From: Aplectana chamaeleonis
Lineage: Eukaryota; Nematoda; Chromadorea; Rhabditida; Cosmocercidae
Direction of reading: 5' to 3'
NCBI GenBank assembly: GCA_029168955.1
Contig: JAPDOI010000194.1
Span: 620,001 to 684,000, forward strand
DNA: 64,000 nucleotides
Position numbers and translations under genes: made by a program. Shown here in pieces: positions 1 to 12,395 of the stretch. Position 1 is the stretch's first letter, and each line of letters opens with the position of its first letter. Under the pieces are notes generated by a model, which did not search any database, was not told the DNA's origin, and worked only from the letters and a program-made list of their open reading frames with translations.

Positions 1-758
1 GTTACGCCGCCGCGTGTAGCAACCCTGTTAGCGCAAAACCTCAATGCGCTCGAATAAGCGAGAATAAGCGCGAAAAAAAATCGACAGGGCCCTCGAAAAC
101 AGAAAGTCGCCAACGCCCACCGACAAGCTCCCGACCTTGATATGGACACGACGCGCGATGGACTTTACCTAAAATCTATGTTCTTCTATTTCCTATCAGT
201 CTAACTTTGCATTGAGGTCTACTCCAAAAGTCCGATTTTCAGTCATAAATTTGAGATACGGGATTTTTATAAAGTGGTGCTAGGACCTCTCAGAGGTTGA
301 AATTTTCTCTCGGGTGCTAATCTCTTCCGACCTTACCCCCATTATGGGAACAAGCTCGAAGCGACGCGCGCGCTTTACTCGCAACGCTGAGAAAGTAACA
401 ATTAGTGCAGAGTCGGTGCAGCTCTCAGCGTTGTCACCATGGGTTAGATCTCATATAACATCATATTGAGCAAAACGATAAATTTTGCACTTAAAAAACG
501 GAGAGTTCAAGGTATCTTCGGATTCTCATATTGGTTCTTTTCTCACCGAAAAAGCCACTTTCGAGTATTAGGCTTTCATTCATATTTTTCATTATGTATA
601 TATTGGTTTGCAGGCATTTTATCTGCCTCAGCTGTGCTTGTTTTCGAAGCCTAGATTTTTAACGACTAAAGGCTAACGAGGGTTTTGGTCGGTTGAACGA
701 CTAACGAATAAAAAATAGCAAAATTTCTATTACGCACATCCCTGATACGCATCCGAAC
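1..758. other. No gene recognised
   Basis: Mixed-composition DNA. The short reading frames here have no recognisable domain. I see nothing I can name before the terminal repeat that starts at 759. Confidence 0.5.
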
Positions 759-1062
759 CTGGGGCCGGATTCATCAACGAAATTTAGCGCTGGTAGGCTG
801 GGTAAGGGTAGCTTCCTACCGAAGTTCGCGCGAATGGCGCGATTCACGAAACTAGCTACTCACGGTAGCAACCTACCAAAGCCTACCCAGCGCGAATCTC
901 GGGTAGGGTGCTACCAGCGGCGCCCTACTCGGCGAGATCGCGCGCTCTGATGCCAAAATTACGCGCTCGTCCATTCAGCTGTTTTTGAACCCCTTTTGTA
1001 ATTCCGCCACTCTCATCTCAATACACATTATTTATCGTCAAGGCTAGATTATTTTCGAATTA

Positions 1063-1090
1063 TTAGGTTGGTGCAAAAACAATTTTGAGT
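1063..1090 (+). repeat. Mariner-type terminal repeat remnant
   Basis: TTAGGTTGGTGCAAAA is the canonical start of many animal mariner elements. Only this end is visible; no transposase follows. Confidence 0.55.
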
Positions 1091-1139
1091 TTTAAGAAGT
1101 AATTTTTCTTCGTCAGGTTGAGTTTTTTTGTGGATTTTG

Positions 1140-1345
1140 ATTCTGAAAATCTGGGCCGATTTCCGGTCCGCAATTGCGTCTCGAGTCAGTCGAGTTTGCT
1201 GCGCCAAAACTGACTCGATATGGCATTTTTATACAATTTTCTCCAATTTTGTTCACTTTCCAGTTTCTAAAACCCACTTAGAGTCAGCAGATCGGCGGCT
1301 GCGGCGCTGGAAACTCTACTCACTCGGAAGCGCGCACAGTACAGT
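1140..1345. mobile_element. Partial copy of the GGTCCGCAATTGCGTCTCGA hairpin MITE
   Basis: Contains CCGGTCCGCAATTGCGTCTC and the GATCGGCGGCTGCGGCGCTG core shared with 12654-12937, 15395-15673 and 23698-23880. It is nested inside the 759-2209 element. The ends are eroded. Confidence 0.65.
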
Positions 1346-2394
1346 CTTATTATGCACCTATGACTCTCTTTTACGCAAAAATTGGAATTTCAAAGCTTTT
1401 TATTTTTGGGCAAAATACTCTTTTAATTAACCCAAAGGACGAGGTCTGCGAAGGCTTGATGATGACGAGATTTGGAAAAATGCAGGCTAAAAACATTATT
1501 AAAAATTAAGAGCCGTGGTCTACACTTGGTTTTTTCCCAACCTAAACACTGTATGAAAACTAGGTAAGTATGAGGTATAAAACATTCGCATAAGTACTGA
1601 GGCAAATCAGTGATTACAAAATTAGGCTAAAGCGTTTCTGATACAGCTGATTTTTTTGTTTTGTTTGTTTATAGTTATGTCGACATTTTCTATGTAAAAA
1701 AATCGCCTTGGGGATTGGTACTGCAATCCAGCTATTAGACGCGAAATCATTTGAGCGTCCCACGAAAATGTCGCCAATAATGTACATACACATCATCCTC
1801 ATTCTCAATATTCAAACTATGGTACAGATTAAAGAACATAATAATAAATTCTACCGAAAAAACCGAAAACAATTGTCACTTTTCCCATACTGTTGTATTC
1901 TTCAAGTGATTCAAACATAGATTTCTTTTTTCATGGTTTTTCTGCGTTTTTATGCTTTAGGTTTGTGAGTCTTCAAAAGTTGAAGCTTTCGGAAAGCGAT
2001 TACGAGCGATATGCAATAGCCGTCGTTTGTAAAACACGGCTGCGCCACCACACACATAACGCTTTTAGGCGTAACTGCTTGGTAGCGCTACCCACGGTAG
2101 CATAGCGCTCGTGAATCACAATGTGTGGGTTAGGGTAGCAATCTACCGCGGGTAGCGCTACCACTGGATAAGGCTACCAGCACTGCCGCGTTGATGAATC
2201 CAGCCCCTGGAGAGCTAATTCAGGTTTGCTATCTTTCTTTCGCGCAGTGAGTGCGAAAATTGCGTGAGAGTGCTCGCATTCACGCGATTATAACGGGACA
2301 ATCATTATAATCGCTTATAGTTGCGGGCCCCTCTGTACCTATGGCGCATGCACACACTCGAGCTTTCATCTTGCTGCAGCCATATGGTGCTCAA

Positions 2395-2560
2395 AGGCTT
2401 TTGCTTTTCGAACAATCGAGTTTTCGACTAACTCGGTTTTTCAAAATTTCAAATAATCGAGTTTTCGACTGACTCAAGTTTACAGATTTTCGATTAATTG
2501 ACTAGTCAAATTTACACATTTTCTCGAATTACCGAATTGTTAAATTTTCGACTCACAACA
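2395..2560. repeat. Degenerate TCGAGTTTTCGACTAACTCG tandem repeat
   Basis: Units of roughly 43 bp, related to the array at 13230-13445. The rest of 2210-3569 holds no recognisable gene. Confidence 0.6.
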
Positions 2561-3569
2561 TTTTTCCAAATTTTTTGACTTTCTGATGGAATATTTCTTT
2601 TTTTTTGAAAAAGAATTTCTGAAAATTCTGAAAAAAAAGTTCCTGAGAAAATAGTTTCTGAAATACAATAACGGCGCTAAGTTTTGTAAAGACGGTAAGC
2701 ATCTGAAAAACGTGACAAGAAAACCTCCGATGCATGTAACTTTTCTGAATGAAGACTTTTGTGAATTCTGAAAACGCTATCACATTCACAGATTAAATCG
2801 CTCCCTTATTATATGACTTGTAGGCAAAAGTTCTCTTTATATCGTTTCTTTTTTTCTGAAGGAAGTAGTTTTCGCAATCGTTGATCAAAAACGTCGGGCG
2901 CGACGAAGTTCGGCGAAACTGAGCAGTATTTGTACAAGTACATAGTTGGAGAGCAATCCGTATGCTTTCTTCATAAATCCATTGCAGGCAAGAGCATCTC
3001 AGCGTTTTTGCAGGCTGAGTTTCACAATCTTTCAATGAGCTTTCTAAAAAATTGGAGTTTGGTTTCCAAAGCTCCTGACTCTTGAGTGAAAGTTTTTGAA
3101 CATTCAGCCTAGACAAACCTTGAGGTTATCTTACCTGCAACTAATTTATGAAGAAACCATACAGATTGCTTTTCCATTACTAGTACAAATACTGCTCAAA
3201 GTTTTGCCGCACTTCGCCGCGCGCGATGTTCTTGATAAACGATCTCAAAAACGAATTCTTTAAAAAACAAAACGATTTTAGGGACCTTAGGCCAATAAGT
3301 CACATAATTAGCTAGCAATTTGATCTGTGAATATGACAGCGTTTTCAGAATTCGAATAAGTCTCCATTCAAAAAGTAACATACATCGGACGTTTTTTTTG
3401 CCAAGTGTTGCAAATGCTCCCCGTTTTTACAAAACTTAGCGCGGGTATTGTGCACTGCGACGCATAAGTATAGCAACGCCTTCGAAGTTGGAAAAAAATC
3501 ATATGTTGGATCGAGGTTCAGGATATTAAGGACAGTTGCCATGTTTTCCGCTACGACGAAAACGATGGA

Positions 3570-4125
3570 TTAAAGGCAGTGGTCGCGATCAAATATGCTT
3601 GTCGTCTTTTTCTCTCCAAATCCTTTCCTGGGTCTCGAGTAGTAGGACCTATAAGAAAAAATCGCGAAAAAACCACTGTTTTTGGCCGAATTTGAAACCT
3701 GAACTTTCTTGTCTTTTGATGGTGGACGAGCCCTCTCCACATCATCGGCATCGATGACCTCTTATATCAAGAACATCAGCTAGCTTGAAATTGAATGTCA
3801 ATCAATGAACCTTCGAATTTATGAACACATCTAGTCAAAAACATTGACTGAAGTGATGCTTTCATTATTCAACTGTTTTTATTCGTTAAATTTGCATTTA
3901 TTTCGTCCTCTGAATGTCGATGATTTTTGACTGCTCGGCATGAGACTGCGATCTGTTTCGTCATCGCTGTGCACGTGTGCACGAACTAGCTTCTTTGGGG
4001 CCTAGAAACTCTATTTGTAGACCGTTTTTCACCGCCCTACCTTCATAGTTTTTCAGCTGTTTTTCATCTAAGCTGATTTTTGTAGTTTTTTCGATAACGT
4101 TTTTCATCGTGACCACTGCCTTTAA
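3570..4125 (+). mobile_element. MITE, TTAAAGGCAGTG superfamily, type A
   Basis: Starts TTAAAGGCAGTGGTCGCGAT and ends CATCGTGACCACTGCCTTTAA. Interior landmarks are GGTGGACGAG and AGTCAAAAACATTGACTGAA. It is non-autonomous, about 556 bp. Full relatives lie at 9166-9711 and, inverted, at 35880-36422. Confidence 0.8.
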
Positions 4126-4139
4126 GTGGTATGACCAGA

Positions 4140-4360
4140 GTTTTCCTATTTTGCCTCCAATTATACGCAACAAACCGCTGTTTCGGGCCAAATTCCAAAC
4201 CTGAACTTTCCTGTCTTTTGACGGTGGACGAGCCCAATCCACATCATCGGCACCGACGATCTCTAGTATCAAGAACATCAGCTGGCTTGAAATTGAATTT
4301 CAACCTGACCTGCTCCAATATTTACGCACTCATCTAGTCAAAAGCATTGACTGAAAAGCT
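4140..4360 (+). mobile_element. Internal fragment of a type A MITE
   Basis: Repeats the type A interior (GTCTTTTGACGGTGGACGAG, CATTGACTGAA) directly after the complete copy, without terminal repeats. Confidence 0.65.
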
Positions 4361-5640
4361 GAGTACAGTTACGGGGCTTCGGGAGCGAAAAATGTTTTGG
4401 CACTGGAGCGCGTTTTCCTCCCGTCCCTTTAATCGTTGCAGGTTTTGCTATGCCAGCCGCGATCTGCACGTGCTTAAATAATGTTTTCGGGGAAATGATA
4501 AATCTGAAAAAAAATGCCTCGATTTTGTCATAAGGATTGAAACTACGGGTGGGCGGAATTCTCGGATGCGTTCTGAATTTCTCACACTCCGGGGTTCCAG
4601 CTCCTGGCCCTAAAATCGGGGAAACCTCCGCACAAATGCGAACTTGATACCGAATCCAGCTCATCGCAAGCGCGACTGTACATACGACATTCAAAAGCTA
4701 TTTTCGTTAACGCATACTTATACAACAAAATGACGTATGTAGAAGCTTCGGAGAAATCCTTGGGGCTACTTCCCCGGAACTTTAGAGAGCAAAAATGTAT
4801 TTGGCCGAAATAAACGTACGTACTGGAGAAGGGTGTCAAAAAAGAATTGGCATCCACATCAAAAATTTTCCACTATTGGGATTTTTATACAGTTTGATAC
4901 GTGCGCCAAACGTTTTCCAAACTGCTCCAAGGGGTTGAAACTCCGCGTGGACTAAATTTTGACGTGGGTACGGAATTTTTCTCGTCCGCGCCATCATTTT
5001 CGCACCCAACAAACTTTGGACCAACCCGGGGTTTCCCTCCCCTTACGAAATCAGGAGAGTTATGGGTCCTGAAAAGTGTGTTGTACACACTAAGTCAAAT
5101 TTCCAATTTGAGTTTAACCCCTGGTTTCAGAGCTCAGAAAATCGCGGCCTCTTGCGAGCTCCGACGTAATCATTTTCCTCACGACATTTCCACAGACAAT
5201 TCACATTTGGCATAATCAATCGCCTTTGTCGTCAAGTATTCCTCTCAGGCAAACTCAAATGTCGACAGCAGGTTTCTGCGGTGTTATCACAGAGCACATC
5301 AGCAGAGGACACGAAAAAAATGGTGATTTCGGCGCGAGAGAACCTGGTATCACGCCGAAAGGTCCAGCTGTAGACCTCCTAGCGCCGGATTCGCAGACGG
5401 TGGCATGGCCTAACTGAAGCCCCGAAAGGTTCAGCTGTCGACCTGCTACCGCCGGATTTATTCATTTTGCTGTAGACATCCTAACGCCGGGCTATTATTG
5501 GTGAGGTGGCCAACTGCAAAATTCGGAGCAGCTAAATGAGCTGGAACTTCGCAGGATTTAAAAACTATTGCTGTAGTGTTGCTATCCCTAGCTGTTATTG
5601 TAGCCGTCCCCATGCTCGACTTCCCTAAAGGCAGCAAACA

Positions 5641-6235
5641 CACTCCTCAACGCCAGCGCGGCACACGCCTCCCGCGGGCGGAGTTTGGGGGTATGAATTA
5701 TAGTTGTACAATTTCGCAAAAAATTTCGAACGAACGAAAATCGAACTTTTTTGTTCGAAAAAATTTAGAACAAACGAAATTTGAAAAAATTTCGTTTGAC
5801 GAAATTTTGAACGAACGGAATCCAAAAAATTTTGTTCGACGAATTTTCGCACGAACGAAAAAAATTTCGAAAAATCTTTCGAAAATTTTTTTCGTGATTA
5901 ACTATAGTATAAATACTTTCTACGCGCATCAGGCGCTTGCGGAGGCTACGAATATTCCAGCGGCGACGCTGTGGCGGAGCGGATCAGAATGGGCCTTAAC
6001 TTTGTTCAGCAAGCGAATACTGTACACGGCTTCGCTATCATGATACTAGGATTAATTATTATAGAACGGAATGAAATTGATGGTGGTTTAATAATAAAAA
6101 TGATGAAAACGTTGTAAAAGTCGTTGCCGTTATGGCGGAGCGGGCGTCACGCGCGTGCCGCGCGGACGAGGGGTTGACCATTTTGACTCCAACGCCACGC
6201 CAGCGCGCCACGCGAGTGCCGCAAGCGTGTTGAGG
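5641..6235. repeat. Inverted-repeat element with an AT-rich TTCGAACGAA core
   Basis: Left arm ACTCCTCAACGCCAGCGCGG mirrors GTGTTGAGGAG at the right end. The section 5700-5890 is a dense run of degenerate TTCGAACGAA units. No gene recognised. Confidence 0.45.
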
Positions 6236-6711
6236 AGCATAAATGGCGCCTAAACATGGGCATTTCGGTTTTTCTATTTCCTATCAAGGTACAACTCTTA
6301 CTGGCTCAATATTTCAGCTATTTCGCAGCTTCCAGTGGCTAGCAGAAGAGAAAAAATGAAAAATATTATTTAATTTACTTTCGAATCGGTTCGGCTTAAC
6401 AGGCTTCATTTGAAGCATTATGCAACAAATATGTGGTAACGATATAAAAACCGAGAGACCCGAGAAAAATAACTCTATAGAACTTGACTATGTGAGGGCT
6501 GGATTATGGTGATTAATGAAACGGGTTAACGAAATTTCTCCAATAAAGCGAAATCCGCAGTTTCCGGGACTTTTTCAAAACGGGAACTCCCAGCACAGCC
6601 TCATGATCCGAATATTTTTCCACACTGAACCTCACATTTATGGGTGTAGGTATTATTCACATTGCCTTATCTGATTATAACTATTTTCCGATCTTGGTTA
6701 TTTCTCTCCAG

Positions 6712-6833
6712 ATGAATCGAATCTCTGGAAAATCTTTGAGATTTGGCAAAATGAATCTATGCAGTGGGATAAATCGTTGCGCATAATGCTTGTAAACAAT
6801 TCAAGAAATTCGAAATTCGCTAAACTGAGATAA
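6712..6833 (+). CDS. Possible orphan exon on the plus strand
   Basis: Follows a good acceptor, TTATTTCTCTCCAG. It reads ESNLWKIFEIWQNESMQWDK and then SLRIMLVNNSRNSKFAKLR before a stop. The composition looks protein-like, but I do not recognise it and found no partner exon. Confidence 0.25.
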
Positions 6834-7081
6834 AGTTCCACGAACTCGATTTGGTACTGGGAATCAGTCCTCAAGTAGTTCAAATGTTCTAGGATCTTAA
6901 ACAGCGTCGATGCGTTGAAAGAAGTGAGCGAGGTGTACTAAAATATTTTCGGTCCCTAGAACCTCTCCCAACACTTCGATGTAAAATACAAACGATTTCG
7001 GGTAGCTCTAATAGGTAGAGGAAGTGTTGCGCGTACGAAAGGTAATCCATATTTGCTGAAAAGATGCATATAGCTTGTAAG

Positions 7082-7226
7082 GTCTGTTTTAGACTTCGGT
7101 CGCCGTGTGGTGCTATAGCATGATAATCATGAGAATTGATCGTTATTGCATCGCATGTAAATTCTCATTCAAAGCATGCTATCGCAGCGATCGGCGATGG
7201 AACTCTGAAAACCCCCTAAAACAGTG
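7082..7226. repeat. Hairpin repeat with CTGTTTTAG ends
   Basis: CTGTTTTAG...GAGAATT is mirrored by AATTCTC...CTAAAACAG around a short loop, about 145 bp in all. MITE-like. Confidence 0.5.
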
Positions 7227-7394
7227 AAATTGTTGTGGTTTCGACGCGGGCTGGTGCAGAGCGGAGGTTAGGCCGGGATAACACCTTCCGCGACCAGCGA
7301 TAGCGACTATGCGTTTCAGGCATATTGGTTTCCGGTCGATATTGACGGTAAGCATTGCGCCGAGTGGCTCGTCACTGCAAGTGTGATCCCGACC

Positions 7395-7888
7395 TTAAAG
7401 GCAGTGTTCACGATGAAAAATGTGTTTCAGTTTCTACTAGGAATGGGTAGTGGAGGGGCACACTGTAACGCCGACGTCGAAAGGACGCATGAAAACGAGC
7501 CAGGAAAAGCTCCAAAAGAGCCCGAAGTCTCCACTTCGAGCGCAAGGAAAACTCCAAAAGCGCAGCACACGCCCACCGACATGAACAAATGAATGCTCGA
7601 GATCGTGAGATGAGCGATGATTTCCAATCAGTAGCCACGTTCTTCCCTTCATTCTCAACTTCTCTCTTTACTCAGGTCAGCTCGCACACATCGGCTGCAA
7701 AATACGGGAGTTACAAGCCTCGGACAGCTCGTCCACCATGTTTCCTTAGCCCAATTTTTAAGGGATCATAACTCCGTTCCCAGAAGGTCTTTTACGATTT
7801 CAGAGACATCATTGGAATCAGCATGGGGCGGTTTTCAAGATAGGAGGGGAAACAGAAAAACGATATTCATCGTGAACACTGCCTTTAA
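7395..7888 (+). mobile_element. MITE, TTAAAGGCAGTG superfamily, type B
   Basis: Starts TTAAAGGCAGTGTTCACGAT and ends ATCGTGAACACTGCCTTTAA. Landmarks: GGGTAGTGGAGGGGCACACT and GAAAACGAGCCAGGAAAAG. Relatives at 11775-12395, 14275-14766, 26270-26630 and 59638-59955. Confidence 0.8.
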
Positions 7889-8414
7889 GGGGTCTGCAGA
7901 GTAGCAGAGACCGGCGAGTGGACGCCGAGCGTCAGCCTTTGCGCGGCAACAAAATTTTTTCGAAACATCATCGTCGCGGCGTCGGTTGCCGCTCGCTGGC
8001 AGTGATTTAGTGCCGTATCGGTGCCTCCTAGTCGCCCTTCACGCCGCGTCGGTCGTCATCGTCGCTGAATGTAATCGATATTAAATCACCTAGTGTTGTT
8101 CGTCGCTGCGAGCAACACCGCTTAGAGACAGCAAAGTACCAGCATCGCGCGCGCCGCACGCGCCCTGAACGATCAGAATCATGCTTTTCCACAGATGGTA
8201 CACATAAGGGAAAACCTGCTGATCTACTCTCCGTAAGTAGGGTAGCTTTCATAGCCCTCACCTCGGGCGCGAAATGCACGTGCCGCTCGGGATGAGCGGT
8301 GGACTATGAAACTTTCAACCGCGCGACACGCTGTAAGAATAAAAAAGACGGGAAGCAACTATGAAATGCCCGGCACTACCGAAATGACTGTGCGGAGTAA
8401 AGTTGAGAAAGATA

Positions 8415-8712
8415 CAAGCACGCTCATGCCGATCATTTTTTCCACAGGGCTACCGTAACCCTCCTTCAAAAGTTTTCCAAGTGTCAGCCTGGATATGAGC
8501 ACATCTTAATAGCCAACAATCATGTTTGCACAATTTCGGCCTCCTCAGCCACTTCCCAGTGGCTTCTCGAAGAGAGCGGTGTGTGAATGAATGTATACCG
8601 CTCCTCTGCCCTTTTATACCCCGCATGTTATGAGCGTGCGTTATCGTTCGTTATCATGAAATGGTTACGGTAGCCCTGCGGAAAAATTATCGGCATGGGC
8701 GTGCTTGTGAGA
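8415..8712. repeat. 300-bp inverted repeat
   Basis: CAAGCACGCTCATGCCGATC at the left is mirrored by GATAATTTTT-type sequence ending CGGCATGGGCGTGCTTG at the right, with ACAGGGCTACCGTAAC inside each arm. A further GC-rich pair (8270-8330 and 8980-9050) may be an outer element. Confidence 0.5.
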
Positions 8713-9165
8713 AAGATTGTGACATGCACGAAAATTCTTAGCCTGCATTTGCGCACACGGTAGCGTAGGATAACGGTAGAGTTGTTTATGTTGCAGTAGA
8801 CTCAAACTGAGCACCGTGTAATGATACAAGTGGTAAAACCGCCATGGCGGTTCGGACGGCGCCACGGTGGAGGCGCTCTTGGCTCTTTGTATGGGTCTAC
8901 GCGCTCGCCGCTCACCTTTGCACACACGCGCGAATGTTTACCCTTTTTTTCACGGTGTTTTCATGCATACCGCCCGCCCCTGGATGGGCGACAAGCGCGT
9001 CGAGGCACGTCCCGAGAGGTGAAAAGTTTCATAGCCCACCGCGCGTGCGGCCAGGACTATGAAAGATGCTCAAGCAGCGTGCCGACGCACTTCTGAACCC
9101 GACTCAAAGAGCCTGAGTGATATAAATTCTAATGGTTAGTAGATTTGAGTTTTTGAATATTCGAT

Positions 9166-9711
9166 TTAAAGGCAGTGGCCGCGATCAAATATGCTTGTCA
9201 TCTTTTTCTCTCTAAACCCTTTTCTGGGTCCCGAGTAGTAGAACCTATAAGAAAAAATCGCGAAAAAAATGCTGTTTTAGGCCAAATTTGAAGCCTAAAC
9301 TGCCTTGCCTTTTGATGGTGGACGAGTCCACCACACATCATCGGCATCGATGATCTCTAGTATCAAGAACATCAACTGGCTTGAAATTGAGTTTCAATCA
9401 ATGAACCTTCAGATTTATGTACACATCTAGTCAAAAATATTGACTGAAATGCTTGCTTTCATTGTTCAACTGTTTTATCAGGTAAATTTGCATTTATTTC
9501 TTACTCCGAACGTCGATGATTTTCAACTGCCGGGCATGAGACTGTGATCTTTCTGTGCACGTGTGCACGAACTGGAAGTTTAGGGTCTTAATAACTCTAA
9601 TTCTAGCCCGTTTTTCACCGCGCTACCTTCATAGTTTTTGAGGTGTTTTCGATCTGAGCTGATTTATGTAGTTTTTTCAATAACGTTTTTCATCGTGACC
9701 ACTGTCTCTAA
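9166..9711 (+). mobile_element. MITE, TTAAAGGCAGTG superfamily, type A
   Basis: Starts TTAAAGGCAGTGGCCGCGAT and ends CATCGTGACCACTGTCTCTAA. Collinear with 3570-4125, so the two are independent copies. Confidence 0.8.
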
Positions 9712-10339
9712 CCGGAAAATCCAATTTCTGATTTTTTTCAAATGTTCCTTTCAATCGAAAATTTTGATTTTTGCTTTTCCAAACCTTCGATTCATTCAGA
9801 AATTTGAATCATTTGGGTTATGGAATATTCTGTTTGTTAATAGAGCTTGCATATTCGATTTTCTGAATGGGAGGTCAGTTTTGTTTCACTACATACAAAT
9901 TTGCGGCTATTGAAAAAAATGTGCAGGAAGTATTTACGATCTGAATACTTGGAAATATTTTGGAAAAACCGGATTTTCGTCCGAGTATTCGGATATGTTT
10001 TCCAAGTATGCATTCGCTTCGAATAGAAGACAGGATTTAAAATTCAATCGTACAGTCAAGAAAAAGAGAGGCCTCACTAAAATCTATTCACCCACTCCGG
10101 AATTTCAGAAACGCGTTATTTGGGTATTTAATTCATCCGAAAATTTTAAAAATGTCTCATTCGAAGTTATTCTTACTTTCGATAGTTTTGAAGTGGTTAT
10201 AATGATAAATTATATTCTTGAGAAATTTTTCAATAAAGGCTATGCATATTACCCAATCATCCGAGGTGCTCTAAAAACGCGATATCTGAAATAACCATTT
10301 ATTCAAAACCTAGCGACGATTGCCCCTGTCTATTACGTG

Positions 10340-10483
10340 CAGTTGGCATGAATCCTAGTGATACTTTGTGTTCTCTGATGAAGGTTGGTGCAAACTCGGT
10401 GTCCTATGCTCTAAGATAGGTGCACCGAGTCTGCGCCAACCTTGAGTGGAACGCAATGTAACACTAGGGTCCATGCCGACGGT
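10340..10483. repeat. GTCGGCATG hairpin repeat, copy 1
   Basis: About 145-bp near-palindrome. The outer arms are GGCATGAATCCTAGTG and CACTAGGGTCCATGCC; the inner arms are AAGGTTGGTGCAAACTCGGT and its complement. Same family as 21058-21201 and 30236-30381. Confidence 0.7.
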
Positions 10484-11570
10484 AACTACAGCATCAATAG
10501 AAGAACTAATGAGGGATGAGAATTTATCGATCATGGCCTTCATAAATCTCGCAACGAATTGAGAACTCGGAGTGAGTCCTTTACAAAATTTTCTAATAAA
10601 TGAACTTGTTCAAAAATAAATCCTAGACTTGATTCAATTGTATTACGTGTGAAAATGTGTACAAATGCTCAAGCAATTACTCGATTTCGAATTTCAAATG
10701 GTTCTCAAAAAATATATATGTACCTGTACAATTGAAATTTTTTGATGGGCAATTATGTTGTCAGCTGAATTGAGACAAATATTCGAACAAACGGGCATTT
10801 AACCTAACCGAGAGCAAATAATTATTCAAATTCCCGAATAAACGGAATACTCGAGAGGCAGAAAATATGAAACCTCCGATAAATAGAGAAGAAAGTAAAA
10901 AATCGTGACGGAATCGAATGTTAAAAAAAAAGATGTATCAAGATTCCAAATATATCTGGTGCTTGAAAAAATCGCATATTAAAATCCCAAAAGTGAACAA
11001 AATAGTGGAATTCTTGGAAAATCCCTAGAACACTATTCGAGCATTAATTCCATTCAATAACAGGCCTGATTTGGGCGTTATTGCACAAAAACAGGTGTGC
11101 TAACCAAAATGTAAAAAAAGAAAAGCAGCGTCCTCAATTGCGAAACCGACTGAATATTTCGCCAAGCATTCGGAGATTTGCACGATCAATGCTCACCGGC
11201 GGTAGGATGTGTTGCCTTGTCAACCTGCTGTGAACCTGCTATCGACAGTTCAATAGCAGGTCGATAACAGGTCCATGTTTTACTTCCGAAAGAACCTGTT
11301 ATCGACGGTTGCTCGAGAAAGAGGTGTTTCAACCTGCTGTCGACATTTGAGTTTGCCTGAGCTATTACCTCCGAATTGATCTTTCCCTTAACACGAGCAT
11401 GCATTTTCTGAAGATTGCAACGGTTCTGTCGTCCACCTTCTAATCGATAAAAATGGCGCGATGGTGATCGAGGCATTGACACGGGTAGAAAAACGCGCTC
11501 CAATGCTAAAATATTTTTCGCTCCCGAAGCTCCGTAACTGCACTCTGAAAAGCTTGCTTTTACTGAATGC

Positions 11571-11778
11571 CAATGATTTTTGACTGCTCGGGATGAGACT
11601 GTGATAGTTTTGGACGGCGCTGTGCACGTGGGCACGAATTGGCATCTTCGGGTCCTAGAAACTCTTATTCTAGCCCGTTTTCACCCAGCTATCTTCATAG
11701 TTATTCAGCTGTTTTCGATCTAAGCTGATTTTTCTAGTTTTTTTCGATAAGGTTTTTCATCGTGACCACTGCCTTTGA
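11571..11778 (+). mobile_element. Right-end fragment of a type A MITE
   Basis: Ends ATCGTGACCACTGCCTTTGA and carries TTGACTGCTCGGGATGAGAC. Its terminal bases overlap the first bases of the next MITE (11775-12395). Confidence 0.65.
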
Positions 11779-12395
11779 AGGCAGCGTTCACGACGAAAAT
11801 CGTGTTTCTGTTTCCCCGCCTATTTTGAAAACGGTCCTATGCTGATTCCAATGATGTCTCTGGGATAGTACAACACTTTTTTGGAACGGAGTTATGGTCC
11901 TTCAACAATTGAGCTAGGGAAGCATGGTGGACGAGTTGTCCGAGGCTCGTAACTTCAATCTTTTGTAGCAGTCGATGTATGCGAGCTGACCTGTGTAAAG
12001 AGAGAAGTTGAGAATGAAGGGAAGTACGGGGCTATAGGCCGGAAACCGTCGCTCATCTCATGATCTTGAGTTTTCATTCGTTCACGTTGGGGGCCAAATG
12101 CATTAACAGGCCTGGTCGGGGCAGGGGCAAGGCAGTCTGCACCTTTGAAAATTTTCTTAAGCCACAAAATCGATAGTGCCCCTGCTGCAGCGCAGCTAGA
12201 GCAGCAAAATACGCTTATTGGGCACGATTGATTAGATGATCCACTGCCCTCGCACGGCGATCGTCAAACATGCCGACTGCTCTGCTCCTGCCCCAACCCG
12301 GCCTGTTGATGCATTCGGCCCCGGAGGGCGGGCTGCGCGTTTTTGGTTTGCCTTGCGCTGAAGCAAATTTTTTTTATCGTGAACACGGCCTCTAA
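11775..12395 (-). mobile_element. Type B MITE, reversed, interrupted by another element
   Basis: Starts GAAGGCAGCGTTCACGACGA and ends ATCGTGAACACGGCCTCTAA. Internal order is the reverse complement of 7395-7888. The insertion at 12089-12322 splits it. Confidence 0.7.
12089..12322. mobile_element. Nested element with GGGGCC..ATGCATTAACAGG ends
   Basis: Left GGGGGCCAAATGCATTAACA is mirrored by TTGATGCATTCGGCCCCGG, with GGGGCAGG/CCTGCCCC further in. The ends resemble the 759-2209 element. It sits inside a type B MITE, so it inserted later. Confidence 0.6.

Larger units (their letters stand above)
759..2209. mobile_element. DNA-transposon-like element with GGGGCCGGATTCATCAACG ends
   Basis: The left end CTGGGGCCGGATTCATCAAC is mirrored at the right end by GTTGATGAATCCAGCCCCTG. 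Both subterminal regions are packed with GGTAGC/GCTACC motifs (about 800-930 and 2075-2190). The CAGGGGC-like terminus recalls hAT elements, but I found no matching 8-bp target duplication and no transposase. A shorter relative lies at 12089-12322. Confidence 0.65.
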
